Source: Astragalus membranaceus (lineage: Eukaryota > Streptophyta > Magnoliopsida > Fabales > Fabaceae). Taken from it: a stretch of DNA of 64,000 nt. Location: contig CM076854.1 of the NCBI GenBank assembly GCA_039519185.1, forward strand, positions 155,864,166 through 155,928,165. The letters run 5' to 3'. The notes under the pieces were generated by a model. The model was not told where the DNA came from and searched no databases. It was given only the letters and a program-made list of their open reading frames with translations. A program made the translations under genes and the position numbers. Below are positions 55,123 to 64,000 of this stretch, in pieces (position 1 is the stretch's first letter; each line of letters begins with the position of its first letter).

Positions 55123-56853
55123 TTATTGATGGCCTGCAGTGAATTGGTTCAAACTCATGGAAGATCGTATAGAAGCAAACTTTGCCAGCTCATGAGGTAG
55201 AAATGGATGGTTACCCCCTCCTACTCCACTCGCACTCACACCAAGAAAATCTCTTGTCAACTCACCTGATTTCACATTTCTTTGCATACCAAACTGATCA
55301 TTATCAAAACCATTTGATGAATGTGAAAATGTGCTAAAACTAGTAGTAGTTGTTGGACTAAAATTCTCATGATGCTGGTTCATAATGTGATGAAATCCTA
55401 GCTGGTTAAGTTCATCACAGTTTTCGTTTGCATTGAGACTAGTAGTTTGAGTTGAAGATGATGATACATTTACACCAAAGCTTCCACTGAAAATTGAAGG
55501 ATTGGTACTTCTAGTAGAACCTATTTGAGCTGCTTTCTGAAGAAGTGCAGTGGCTGACATTGGAGAAGAGGAGCCTATTAAACCATTAGCTTGTGCCATT
55601 TGCATATCTTCTGATGACACTTCAAGTCGTGAATGGTTATTAATATGTTGATGGTTCAACCACAGTGACAAATTTGGCCTTTGTTGAATTGTTGCATTAA
55701 AATCCATTTGAAACCCATGTGGACTAAATTGTTGTGAAGTACTGTTATTCTTAGTTGAATCTTCGATCTTGAAATTTAGACTTGTTGTATCAGCTGATGC
55801 AGTGAATCTCCCACTCTCTTCTGCTAAGGCATCACAAAACGCTCTATGGGTAATAAAACTGTCCTTCCTGTGCAAAATTTAATTGAAATTAATTCCCCAT
55901 TAATCATCTAATCATTTACACTATAGTTTTGAATTAAGTTTCAAACGTAATAATTGATGAATTAATATAAATGTAAGCACAAAAAACTATCCTAACTCAA
56001 CTCGCAAATACTGAAATTGTTAGTTTGGTTATCATGTCTCGGATTCGAACCCTAGACTTAGCTGTGAATTACTTACTACTCCGTTTATATACAAAAACTT
56101 AAAACACAAAAACTCGAGCCAAATACATGAACGTTTTTTCTTACGTACTTCTGCCATATAAATGTGAATAAATTGAATTACCTGGAGAAGAAGGTGCCAC
56201 AGTCACACTTATATTCTCTAGTGCCACAAGTTTTAGTATGAGCTTTCCAATCAGATTGAACAGCATATTTCTTAGAACACTTATCACACTTCCACTTCTT
56301 CTCCCCATGTTTTCTGCTGAAATGTTTCTTTATTCCGGTGAGGTCGCCGAGAGCCCTGGCTGCATCATGGTGGACGCAGCTCTTCTCCGGGCATATGTAT
56401 ACCTTCTTTCGTGGCTCTTTGTTAGACCTCTGCTTTAGTTTCCATGGAAGGTTGTGACCCCTTCTGTGAAGTTGAAGGTTTTGATCCCTCTGGAAACCTT
56501 TGTTGCATATTTCGCAGACGAAGCGGTTTGTCGCCATAAGAGTTTTGGGTGATAGAGCAATAACCTCCGCATCTGGATCTGAATTAATCCAAACTCAAAA
56601 GTTCAAACTCCATTTGCATGAAAATAATTGCCAAGTTTATTAATTTATCATCACAAGGAATAAAAGAGTTGCTGATATGGAAGTATAGAAACATATAGAA
56701 GAATGATTTTATTTTGTTAACAATAATAATAATATTACCTGGTGTTCCTGGTAGATTTCTCTTCTTCTTGTTGATTGATGGGGGATTAGGTTTAGGGTTT
56801 GTATTTTGCTCTTTGTCATACGCTGAGGATAGTGAAAAGGGGTCACTAAGCAT
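55123..56853 (-). CDS. INDETERMINATE DOMAIN (IDD) C2H2 zinc-finger transcription factor
   Basis: Three exons on the minus strand: 56853..56739, 56578..56182 and 55867..55123. Introns of 160 and 314 bp have GT-AG ends, and phases agree (KRNLPGTP/DPDAEVIAL; CGTFFSR/KDSFITHR). The product is 418 residues. A basic KKKR nuclear signal (about 29-32) precedes the ID domain: finger 1 C60, C63, H76, H80; finger 2 C101, C106, H124, H129; finger 3 C136, C139, H152, C156; finger 4 C163, C165, H178, C182. Fingers 3 and 4 are the C2HC pair that defines the family. The C-terminus holds the family motifs MSATALLQKAAQIG (274) and TRDFLGV (375). IDD proteins are nuclear regulators of development and metabolism, several acting with GRAS proteins; which IDD this is I cannot say. 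All domains are complete and no defect is seen. It appears to be the only intact host gene here. Confidence 0.95.
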
Positions 56854-57033
56854 CGTTGGAATTAATGGTTATTAGCAAAGCAGTGAGTAGAAGCAAACAG
56901 CAAAGTTTCAAAAGTTTTGAGAGAGTAAAGGAAGAAAACAAAGGTTCTCTTGGAGTAGCTAAATGTCAAGAAATAAACAAAAATTCTTTTGGAGGGTACC
57001 CAAATGCTGTAAGAGAGAATGGTCTGGTCTGGC

Positions 57034-57046
57034 TGGCTATATGTGG
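57034..57046 (-). promoter_or_regulatory. Weak TATA-like site upstream of the IDD gene
   Basis: The minus strand has CCACATATAGCC about 185 bp upstream of the start codon. Spacing would give a leader of about 150 nt. This is a position-based guess only. The 78-codon plus-strand ORF at 56856..57092 lies in this leader/promoter and is considered incidental. Confidence 0.2.
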
Positions 57047-57117
57047 TTATTCTGTGTCAAAAGACAAGAAAAAGTCTTGGAACGAAAATTGATGAGTAGA
57101 ATAAATAATTTTTTATA

Positions 57118-57352
57118 GACCGGTGAAAAAATATCTCCTATACACCCGTAATTATATCTGATTTTTTTTTATTTCAGCTCAGAGACTAATTTGTTCTCGT
57201 TTTAAAAATGTCAGGGACTAATTTGTCCCAAAATATTGTTGGGGACCGAATTGTCCTATTAAGAAATTGTCAGGGACTAAAATGGGCATTTACTCGTGAA
57301 AAAATATCTCCTATAGACCGGTGATTATATCTGATTTCTTTCTTTTGATTTC
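57118..57352 (+). repeat. Segment flanked by a ~50-bp direct repeat
   Basis: GTGAAAAAATATCTCCTATA with ATTATATCTGATTT occurs at 57123..57165 and again at 57296..57340. Between the copies lies GGGACTAATTTGTCCC and GGGGACCGAATTGTCC, the type of sequence seen in MITEs. This looks like a partial tandem duplication around a small insertion. Confidence 0.6.
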
Positions 57353-57409
57353 ACTTGCACATGAGAGACTTCAGGTTCAGGTTTTAATATTTAATAATAT
57401 ATGTCTGTC

Positions 57410-57880
57410 ATTCAAGAAGAAAAAAAACTTCAGGTTTCAGGGTTGACGGTTCAATTCAACCGATCCTTGAATCAGTGAAAGCATTGGTTCAAGGTTTAAT
57501 GGTTTAACCGTGCTTAAACCGGACTAGTCATTGAACTGGTGAAGACATTGATTGTATATATGATAAATTTAGATATAAATAAATTATAAAGTAAGATAAC
57601 TTTTAAATATATGACTAAACAATATTAATCAATAGGGTAAATAATAAAAAACTATGTATATGTATTTATAACTTGACATTGACCTCTTATTTAACTAAAT
57701 AATATATCTTTTAATTTAAAACTCAAAATTTTATTTTATTTTTTAAAACCAACCGGTTCAAAGTGATTCCCACCTCTGGTTATTGGCCGGTTTGACCGAT
57801 TCTAAGACAAGCTGGTTTTTACGGTGAACCAGACCGAACACTTCCGATTCGCGGTTTTCTATACCATGCTTTGGATTGTA
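57410..57880. repeat. Degenerate ACCGGTT-rich dispersed repeat
   Basis: The left part has GGTTCAATTCAACCGATCC and TTAAACCGGACTAGTCATTG; the right part has AACCAACCGGTTCAAAG and GGCCGGTTTGACCG. The inner 200 bp are AT-rich. The layout suggests an old TIR element with GGTT/AACC subterminal motifs, but no TSD was found. Confidence 0.4.
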
Positions 57881-57887
57881 TGGGGAG

Positions 57888-58018
57888 TTTTTTTTGTCTA
57901 AAATTAATATCCTCTGTCCACAACTGTATAGACTAATTCATTGAGTCCTCAGATAAGATTATAATAGGTGACAAAACTCTTCCTCAAAAGTTTTAACAAA
58001 GCTGCAAGATTTAATATG
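57888..58018 (-). mobile_element. tRNA-derived SINE, family 1, fragment
   Basis: A T-run, then CTGTATAGACTAATTCATTG and CTTCCTCAAAAGTTTTAACA, matching the 3' half of the minus-strand SINE at 44001..44208 (CTGTAGAGACTAATCCCTCG, CTCCCTCAAAAGATTTAACG). The promoter half is missing. Confidence 0.6.
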
Positions 58019-58020
58019 TA

Positions 58021-59099
58021 TTAAGATGAATCAATATTTCTTATAATTTGAAATAAGTAAAAATAGCTTTTGTTTATTTTGTTTATGCATGAGAAGGAGG
58101 CTAATAAACGTGTTTGTTTTTGTATATAAATTGAAACACTCAATAAAATCTGAAGAGTATTACTATTGGACATCGTATAAAGGAATCCGTGCATGTGCAC
58201 AGTGGACATAAAAAGGAAGAAATCCACGTTAAAATGAATGCAGGGTAACAGAAAAGTTTTTTACCTTTAAAAGAAGACTTTTAACTGGTATTGAATGATT
58301 AAAACATAATTACAGTGAGCGTTTCATTTTAGCATGCGAGACACTACTGTAGCAGCCAGACAGGTCAGAGTCAGAGAAGCATTCATGCAAGCGAACACAG
58401 ACAGACAGTCGCAGACAGACACTGCAATGCAAGAGAGAGAAAGTGCATCTATGTGTGGGGTCAATATACAAGCCAGGCTGAGCCTAATAGTCGAAGATCG
58501 ATGTCTTTTTCCAATGCAAGTTGATAGTAGGACCGTCCGAGATACTCTGTCTTTTTCATAGTCATCTTGGGGGACCGATAATTGAACTGTGGGGGTCCCC
58601 GCTGCACCGTCCAGTCTACCATACCATAAACTGTCACTGACGATACGTTCTCTACTAAAAATGTCACTGTAGCTTCTTTTTGAGAATATTAATCCGTTGG
58701 TTTATAGGGAATACTCCTATCCTATGAATAGAATCACAATCTTGATCAGATCATTCAATCAAAATATGTTTATGTACGTGACTATAAAGCTACTATAGAT
58801 GTGTCTTATTTCAGAGTGAATTAATATTTTAATGTTATAATAGATACTTATAATAACTCCTCCACCTCAGCCTATTGATACTGCATAGGAGTCAAACTCA
58901 ATAATCTCCACATTGTTTATGAAACTCCTATGAATAATCACTGACGTTCACTCCTTGATGCCGAGGGTAGATTCACCCCACATCAATATGTTTGTTTGGT
59001 GATACAATTCTTTGCCAAGTAAATGGTACTCTAACTATCAAAATGCAATTAAACTCCACATTGCTCAACACTCAATTCCTTCACTAATCTTATAAGCCA
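58021..59099. other. No gene recognised
   Basis: 58330..58620 is less AT-rich, with ACAGACAGACAGTCGCAGAC-type short repeats. From about 58700 the sequence resembles flanking debris of the Copia remnant; CCTATTGATACTGCATA occurs near 58871 and a relative near 59391. The ORFs at 58334..58561 and 58461..58667 show no motif. Confidence 0.45.
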
Positions 59100-59306
59100 T
59101 AAGGCCTTTTAGGCAGCTTCAGCTACTACCAAGTACTTTGCTTCAGTTGTTGACATAACCACTATCGATCGAACTGATGACTTCCAGCAAATAGATCCTC
59201 CCACAAGAGTAAAGACATATATCCTGTTGTAGACTTCCTATTATCCATATCACCTGCATATTCTGAATCAACATATCCTACAACTGAAGGATCACCTTAG
59301 TGCAGA
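59100..59306 (-). pseudogene. Ty1/Copia RNase H fragment
   Basis: The minus strand reads DPSVVGYVDSEYAGDMDNRK, STTGYM, then in shifted frames GGSICWKS and STTEAKYLVVAEA. These are the C-terminal RNase H signatures of Copia polyproteins (GYSDADWAGD..RRSTTGY..., TEAEY). Only about 65 residues are left and frame is lost, so this is a remnant. Confidence 0.8.
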
Positions 59307-59449
59307 CCATAGTATACATTAAAAAACCAGCACCACTGGCATAAGGAATTTGACATATACTCCGCTAGCTCAGCTCCCCCGCCCCAACCCCATTGATACT
59401 GCATATGAGCCATACTCACTAGTGCAAAAAATCAGCTTTAAAAAGCACT

Positions 59450-59670
59450 ATTTTGAATCGGCTGTTTGGATAACCGATTCCAAATACGGACGCGGTGGCA
59501 ATTTTGTAATTAAGATGGATGTGGAAGATTTTTTTTAGACATTTGGAATCAGCTGTTTTAACAACCGATTATATAGGTGCCAATTTAGACATTTTGAATC
59601 GGTTTAGTAAACAACCGATTCGAAATAGGTACATTCATAATCTGTTTTATAAACAACCGATTCCTAAGGC
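59450..59670. repeat. CACTA subterminal inverted motifs
   Basis: Four pairs of the form GAATCGGTT ... AACCGATTC: TTGAATCGGCTGTTTGG/ATAACCGATTCC, GGAATCAGCTGTTTTAACAA/CCGATT, TTGAATCGGTTTAG/TAAACAACCGATTC and AATCTGTTTTAT/AAACAACCGATTCC. Such short palindromic pairs behind a CACTA end are typical transposase-binding sites. Confidence 0.75.
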
Positions 59671-60260
59671 CTATTCATTACTAAAAAAAATTCACAATCC
59701 CTTGTTTTGGGTTTCCCCCTCACACCCTAGCCCCAAAATCGTTTCTCAGCATATCGCATCTCACTCTCACGCCCTCTTCAGCATCTCACATCTCACTCTC
59801 ACACCCGCAAAATCTTCCAACGCACTCTCTCGCATCTCTTCGCTCTCAGTATCTGTGTTATCGAAGAGATTTGGGTATTTCATCTCTTCCATCGCTCTCA
59901 CTATCTCTTCGGTCTCTTCACTCTTGTCGCTCTCACTATCTCTCGTCGTTGTACTTGGAAGAGGTTCACTTGGAAGTTCCACTTCCTCTCAGTATCTCTC
60001 TTCGCTTCCTCTCAGTATCTCTTTCATCGTTGTACTTGGAAGAGGTTATCGAAGAGGCAGAACAGGTTTGCTTTCTAGGGTTTGCTTGAGCTCCATTGAG
60101 GTACTTTCTAGGGTTTGCTTGAGCTTTTATTTAGTATGTTTCGTTAGTTATAAAAATCACTTCATCACTTGCCTTGCCTCTGATTCAGAAGTTCATGATT
60201 CAAGTTGTATATCTGTGTTAGGACTTATGAATGTTTATATGAATCTTTCAACCAACTTAA
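59671..60260 (+). other. Leader-like segment of the CACTA element
   Basis: Pyrimidine-rich, with CTCTCAGTATCTCT and CGTTGTACTTGGAAGAGGTT repeats (59946 and 60033) and a duplicated TTTCTAGGGTTTGCTTGAGC (about 60072 and 60106). The 249-codon ORF at 59519..60268 is Ser/Leu-rich from these repeats, has no known domain and spans the subterminal motifs, so I do not call it a gene. Confidence 0.5.
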
Positions 60261-60261
60261 T

Positions 60262-61140
60262 CTCTTGAACAGCTTGTGCAGGGACAATAAGAATTGTGTT
60301 TTCATTGTAAGTGGAAAGGAAAGGAAGACTCTTACTGAGTGGTTTGCTCCTTCTGAAAGGCTAGGAATCGCGGCTGAGCATGGCTATTTAGTGAGGTAAG
60401 TTCTTTTTCCTTATGTTTTTCATGTGTTAAGGACCAGAAGAGTTTGTGATGACTGGAAACAGATTGCTAAGCCAGTTATGCAGTTATATACGGAAACAAC
60501 TGACGTTTCTAACATAGAGGCCAAAGAGAGCGCCATTGTTTGGAATTACGAGTTTGCTGACCGAGATTTCGGTTCATGCCCGGCTAAGGAGCTTCTTGAT
60601 CATCTAGAAAGTGTTCTTGCCAATGAACCTGTTTCTGTTAAGAGTGGCCCAAACATTGTAGAAGCTAAACCTCAGGTCAGTAATAAAAAGTTGCCTTTCT
60701 TTCAACTTTTAATCTATTTTATATTCACTTGAAGGAGTCAGTTTATATATGACAAACGGTTGGTAAGACTGTTTCACCTACACCAAAAAAAAGTAGAGAA
60801 CACTATTGATCCCCTTAAAAATATTACCAAAAAATGTAGTCGGTTCATATAGTTATTATTTTCGTGAATTGTGGTGGAGGGTGTGAGTAAGGGTATTCTA
60901 ACAGAACGTCTTCTGTTAACAATGCAACAAAAGGGTGTGGTTCCAGATTTTGTTCTATGCATTGGGGATGACAGGTCAGATGAGGACATGTTTGGGGTAA
61001 TAGCAAGTGCAAGGGAGTCACTATCTCCTATTGTGGATGTGTTTCCTTGCACTGTTGGTCAGAAACTAAGCAAGGCCAAGTATTACGTGGAGGACACAAG
61101 TGAGATTTTGAGAATATTGGTATCTTCATATGACTTCTAA
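60262..61140 (+). pseudogene. Class II trehalose-phosphate synthase (TPS5-11 type) gene fragment
   Basis: Three exons of the C-terminal half of a class II TPS. Exon a (to 60395) reads NSLCRDNKNCVFIVSGKERK and LGIAAEHGYLVR. Exon b (60432..60675) reads WKQIAKPVMQLYTETTD, ESAIVWNYEFADRDFGSCPA and LLDHLESVLANEPVSVKSG. Exon c (60880..61140) reads GVSKGILTERLL, then VVPDFVLCIGDDRSDEDMF and YYVEDTSEILRIL before a stop. Donors GTAAGT and GTCAGT are intact, and the exon junctions (HGY.VR/, KPQ/GVSKG) fall where class II genes have introns. The whole synthase domain, the first phosphatase motif (DYDGT) and the usual C-terminal tail are absent. Class II proteins are thought to be regulatory. The piece has few lesions, so capture or duplication looks fairly recent; it is not a working gene. 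Confidence 0.88.
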
Positions 61141-61152
61141 CTTACTCTACAG

Positions 61153-61337
61153 CTTGAAGAGTTTGAGGCTAGCACTCTTTCAGTTGATAATAAACAATGC
61201 CTAATCAATGAGGCTTATTCATATTCTGGCTCCATTCCCATGCTAAGTGATTGCACTGCCAGGAACTTCTCATCTAATAGAATTGAAAAGTTTGGAAACT
61301 CTGCTGGCTATAGAGTTCAACAGGAGAAACTTGAAAG
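61153..61337 (+). pseudogene. Unidentified exon-like segment
   Basis: After an acceptor-like TTACTCTACAG an open frame reads LEEFEASTLSVDNKQC, SYSGSIPMLSDC and FGNSAGYRVQQEKLER, 61 codons ending at CTTGAAAGGCATG. The composition is coding-like and unlike the flanks. I do not recognise the family, and it does not resemble a TPS tail or SnRK2. It may be a third captured fragment. Confidence 0.4.
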
Positions 61338-61681
61338 GCATGTTTTTCTACACCAGTTTTAGTCATTCATTATTTCTATTCAATTATGCACGAGTATTTA
61401 TATGAAAAAATATAAAGTTGTCTTTTGTCTATTACTGCTGCAAACATCCAAATTCTCATGTCCCAAAAAGATTTTGTTGCTAATAGATTACAACTATTCT
61501 CCTTGTATTAGTTGATCAATGTGAATCTCATCTTCTTTAGATTCCTTCATTGTGAACATACAATTACATAGCTTTCCTATCAAGTGATTAGATTTAGAAG
61601 CTTAAGAGTGTTTATGATTAACTTGATATGCAGAAGCTCTTTTCTACTTATTTATCATAACACAACGGGTCTATACGCATT
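61338..61681. other. Intron-like spacer
   Basis: AT-rich sequence between the unidentified exon and the SnRK2 fragment. No motif recognised. Confidence 0.5.
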
Positions 61682-62897
61682 TCCACTGGGGAACTTGTTG
61701 CTGTCAAATACATTGAAATGGGCAAAAAGGTACTTACAATTTTCCTATTCTTAGATTGAATTGTTTTCACTACATATGAATTCAATTCACTAATGCTGTT
61801 TTTCTCTGCATTCATTACTCGTTTTCTTTCAGCAACCTGAAATTGAAAACTTCATCTGCTTAATGATTATGATTATGATTATTTGCTATTGACTAATTAG
61901 TGAGTATATTTGTGCATTTTACTTTGAACAGTGCCCTTCTCACTTCTAAGTAACAAGTTCCTTCATTTAGTGATAATTATTTATAAATTACTCAAATAAA
62001 TTATTCTCTGATCTGTGTTAGTTGTGTTTCTGATATCAGATTGATGAGAATGTCCAGAGGGAGATAATTACCCATCGGTCATTAAGGCATCCAAATATTA
62101 TCATGTTCAAAGAGGTAAGAGTTTGCTTTTCTTTCTTTAACTGTCAATTAGTTAGATTTAAAGGGGAATTGGGGATTTTGAGTGTAGTATTTAGCTATCT
62201 GCATTATTTTGATGCCTGCAGCTCTAATTTGACACACTGCTTGAAAGTTGTCTAAGATAGAAATTTGACTTTGCTCAGAGTTATTATAGCTAACATAATG
62301 TGCAAAATGTCATTTGGTGTGTTGCATCATTACCGAAAAAAATAAGGCCATGATCATTTGTATTGAAACAATTACTAAATAAGGTCTGTTGTATGTAGTG
62401 TCTCAAACAATTATTGTTTATATAATATGCAAAAATCTATGTTACATACCATTATATCTTAAAGAAAATTGCAGGCCAAAATCAGTATTTTGAAAATATC
62501 AGCAGAAATCACATGGACCAGACAGAACCTTTCACAGAAACTAGCATTAAGTCAACTACCCAGCCTCATCCCCTTAACATAAATTGTACCTTCAGAAAGA
62601 AACAAAAATTGCTCAATAAGTAATGTATAATACCCTGAATTGAATATTGTGGTTTGTTCATCCATCATTTCACATAGACTAGGATCCAATTTTACTTCAA
62701 TCATCAGTGAAGCACACTCCTATTTTGTTCTATTCAGAGCTTTCAGAAGTTACATACAACAGAACGGATTGCTGAATGAGATATCTTTTCTGCAGGTGTT
62801 GCTGACCCCTACTCATTTAGCTATTGTCTTGGAGTATGCTTCAGGTGGTGAGCTCTTTGAGAATATATGCACTGCTGGTCGATTTAGTGAAGATGAG
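61682..62897 (+). pseudogene. SnRK2 protein kinase gene fragment (subclass III-like)
   Basis: Part of exon 1 (61682..61729, STGELVAVKYIEMGKK), all of exon 2 (62040..62114, 75 bp, IDENVQREIITHRSLRHPNI to FKE) and all of exon 3 (62796..62897, 102 bp, VLLTPTHLAIVLEYASGGEL to GRFSEDE). Introns are present; exon 1 and 2 donors (GTACTT, GTAAGA) and acceptors (ATATCAG, TCTGCAG) are plausible. Exon sizes of 75 and 102 bp and their borders equal those I know for plant SnRK2 genes. The Lys of AVKY and the Glu of QREI are kept. The glycine-rich loop, the catalytic loop and everything after GRFSEDE are missing; the last donor reads GTTGTA. IDENVQREI and EYASGGELFE favour the ABA-activated subclass. It is a broken copy with introns, so it came from genomic DNA, not from mRNA. 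Confidence 0.88.
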
Positions 62898-62950
62898 GTT
62901 GTAGAATTAATGTTTTAAATGTTCTTTCTCCTTTTAAGAAATAACTAATT

Positions 62951-63297
62951 AGCTAAATTTTAGTTTTGGTCCCCCTATTTTCAAAAATTCAGACATTTGG
63001 TCCCCCTATTTTAAAACTCAGACATTTGGTCCCCCAATTTTAAAAAATCAAATACATTTAGTCCAAAGAGGGACCAAATGTCTTTGATTTTTTAAAATCG
63101 GGGGACCAAATGTCTTTGATTTTTAAAATTGAGGGACCAAATGTCTTTGATTATTAGCCATAAAAAACTGAAAATTCCTCTTGAGACTAAATGTCTTTGA
63201 TTTTTTAAAATTGGGGGACCAAATGTCTGAGTTTTAAACTAGGGGGACCAAATGTCTGAATTTTTAAAAATAGGGGGACCAAAACTATAATTTAGCC
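62951..63297. mobile_element. MULE-type MITE (347 bp)
   Basis: The termini are AGCTAAATTTTAGTTTTGGT and, inverted, GGCTAAATTATAGTTTTGGT, with an exact 9-bp duplication TAACTAATT (62942..62950 and 63298..63306). The arms are long and nearly fully inverted (repeats of CAGACATTTGGTCCCCC), so the element folds back on itself. Confidence 0.93.
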
Positions 63298-63306
63298 TAA
63301 CTAATT

Positions 63307-64000
63307 CTTACTCACATTGAAGTTTACCAATTTACCAAGTCAGTGAATTCCCTATATTTAGGAAATCTGTCATAAATATCTATCATAAATTTGTGTCTTA
63401 TGTTATGTTATGCTTTCTACTTTAGGAAATCTGTCATAGAGTAGTACTTTTAAGTTTAATCTATATATATAACATTTGATAATGCATCTCATTAATTGCT
63501 ATTCCATGTGTCACTTCTACAGCAATTTAGTCAATAATATCTTTTTGTAATTAATGTTTTACCCATACTATGCATAATAAAGACTAAATAATATGTTTTT
63601 CTAATTTGATTTAATTATTCAATTATCAACACTCAAAGACTTTTTGATTAAGAGTTATTTAAGTATTTTTTCCTAAAAAAACAACTAATTAAAAAGTTAT
63701 ATTATATAAATTATTTTCATAATGAATATAAGTTAATTAAATGACTAATTTAATTTTTATGTGAGGAGACGTTTATGAGTATTGCAATTAATCACTTATT
63801 TTTTTACATAATTATAATGAATCACTTATTAAATCTCTTTCATGTATATTTGATCTATCTTATTTATTTTACTTTTCAAAATTAATAAAATTAGGTTTTA
63901 TGAATTATTAAAAATACATTTTAAAATGTATCTTAAGGCCCAAATTCTTAGATGTTAGTCTCTTAGGCATGTCCCATAATGCATAATGCATAATAATAAT
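63307..64000. other. AT-rich sequence, nothing recognised
   Basis: A small duplication TTAGGAAATCTGTCATA occurs at about 63358 and 63422. The rest is AT-rich, with no ORF, no kinase exon and no CACTA right end. Confidence 0.5.

Larger units (their letters stand above)
59417..64000 (+). mobile_element. Putative CACTA transposon carrying host-gene fragments (left end; right end off-window)
   Basis: CACTAGTGCAAAAAATCAGC at 59417 has the form of a CACTA terminus, with ACT immediately outside as possible 3-bp target. It interrupts the Copia-remnant repeat. Inside it follow about 250 bp of paired subterminal motifs, a leader-like segment, and then fragments of a trehalose-phosphate synthase gene, an unknown exon and an SnRK2 gene, all on the plus strand with introns kept. 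No inverted TTTGCACTAGTG end occurs before 64000, so the right limit is unknown, and no transposase is seen. That this is one gene-capturing element is an inference from the order of parts. Confidence 0.55.

Noticed and set aside
56856..57092. 78-codon plus ORF divergent from the IDD gene
   Set aside because: It overlaps the IDD leader and promoter, has no domain and begins next to the IDD start codon on the other strand.
59519..60268. 249-codon plus ORF before the TPS fragment
   Set aside because: It spans CACTA subterminal repeats and pyrimidine-rich tandem repeats, giving a Ser/Leu-rich peptide without a domain.
60262..61140. TPS exons as a functional gene
   Set aside because: The synthase domain, first phosphatase motif and start region are absent, and a stop follows directly after the last conserved segment.
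61682..62897. SnRK2 exons as a functional kinase gene continuing to the right
   Set aside because: The glycine-rich loop is missing upstream, and no exon with the catalytic loop occurs before 64000; a MITE follows the last exon directly. A real gene would need the next 54-bp exon nearby.

Overview
This is nuclear DNA of a flowering plant, most likely a legume. The grounds are spliced genes with GT-AG introns, Ogre/Tat-like, Tekay-like and SIRE-like LTR elements, tRNA-derived SINEs, a foldback MITE of a type common in legumes, and one plant-specific INDETERMINATE DOMAIN (IDD) zinc-finger gene. The legume assignment is an inference from remembered repeat families. No tRNA, rRNA or prokaryotic gene is visible.

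Layout. 1..34250 is a nest of LTR retrotransposons that can be dissected by target-site duplications (TSDs). The oldest layer is a Copia element on the minus strand, now in two pieces (1533..3047 and 33171..34250). Between them lies a Tekay-like Ty3/gypsy element in the unusual order internal - LTR - internal - truncated LTR (3048..33170). It was hit by a solo LTR (7277..10164, TSD ATGGG), by a young coding-free Ogre/Tat-like element (10900..28231, TSD AGTGT, nearly identical LTRs) and by a SIRE-like solo LTR (31122..33007, TSD ACTAT). The 3' LTR of the young element was then hit by a structurally intact hAT transposon (22569..27130) with an uninterrupted transposase gene. The nesting order therefore dates the insertions.

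34251..54640 is a mosaic of smaller elements: a SINE with 13-bp TSD, a 5'-truncated LINE with an exact 11-bp TSD, a decayed element encoding a plant mobile domain (PMD) protein with inverted termini and subterminal palindromes, foldback MITEs, two further SINE families, and non-autonomous MULE (9-bp TSD), hAT (8-bp TSD) and PIF/Harbinger (TTA TSD) elements. No intact host gene was seen there.

54640..57100 holds the one gene that looks intact and host-encoded: a three-exon IDD transcription factor on the minus strand (418 residues).

57100..64000 begins with repeat debris. It then enters what looks like the left end of a CACTA transposon at 59417 (CACTAGTGC terminus, inverted subterminal repeats). 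Behind that end sit intron-containing fragments of two unrelated host genes, a class II trehalose-phosphate synthase and a subclass III SnRK2 kinase, plus one unidentified exon. The best reading is a gene-capturing (Pack-type) CACTA element whose right end lies outside the window; this is the most interesting feature here. There are no operons or pathways to reconstruct: apart from the IDD gene and the hAT transposase, coding matter is broken.
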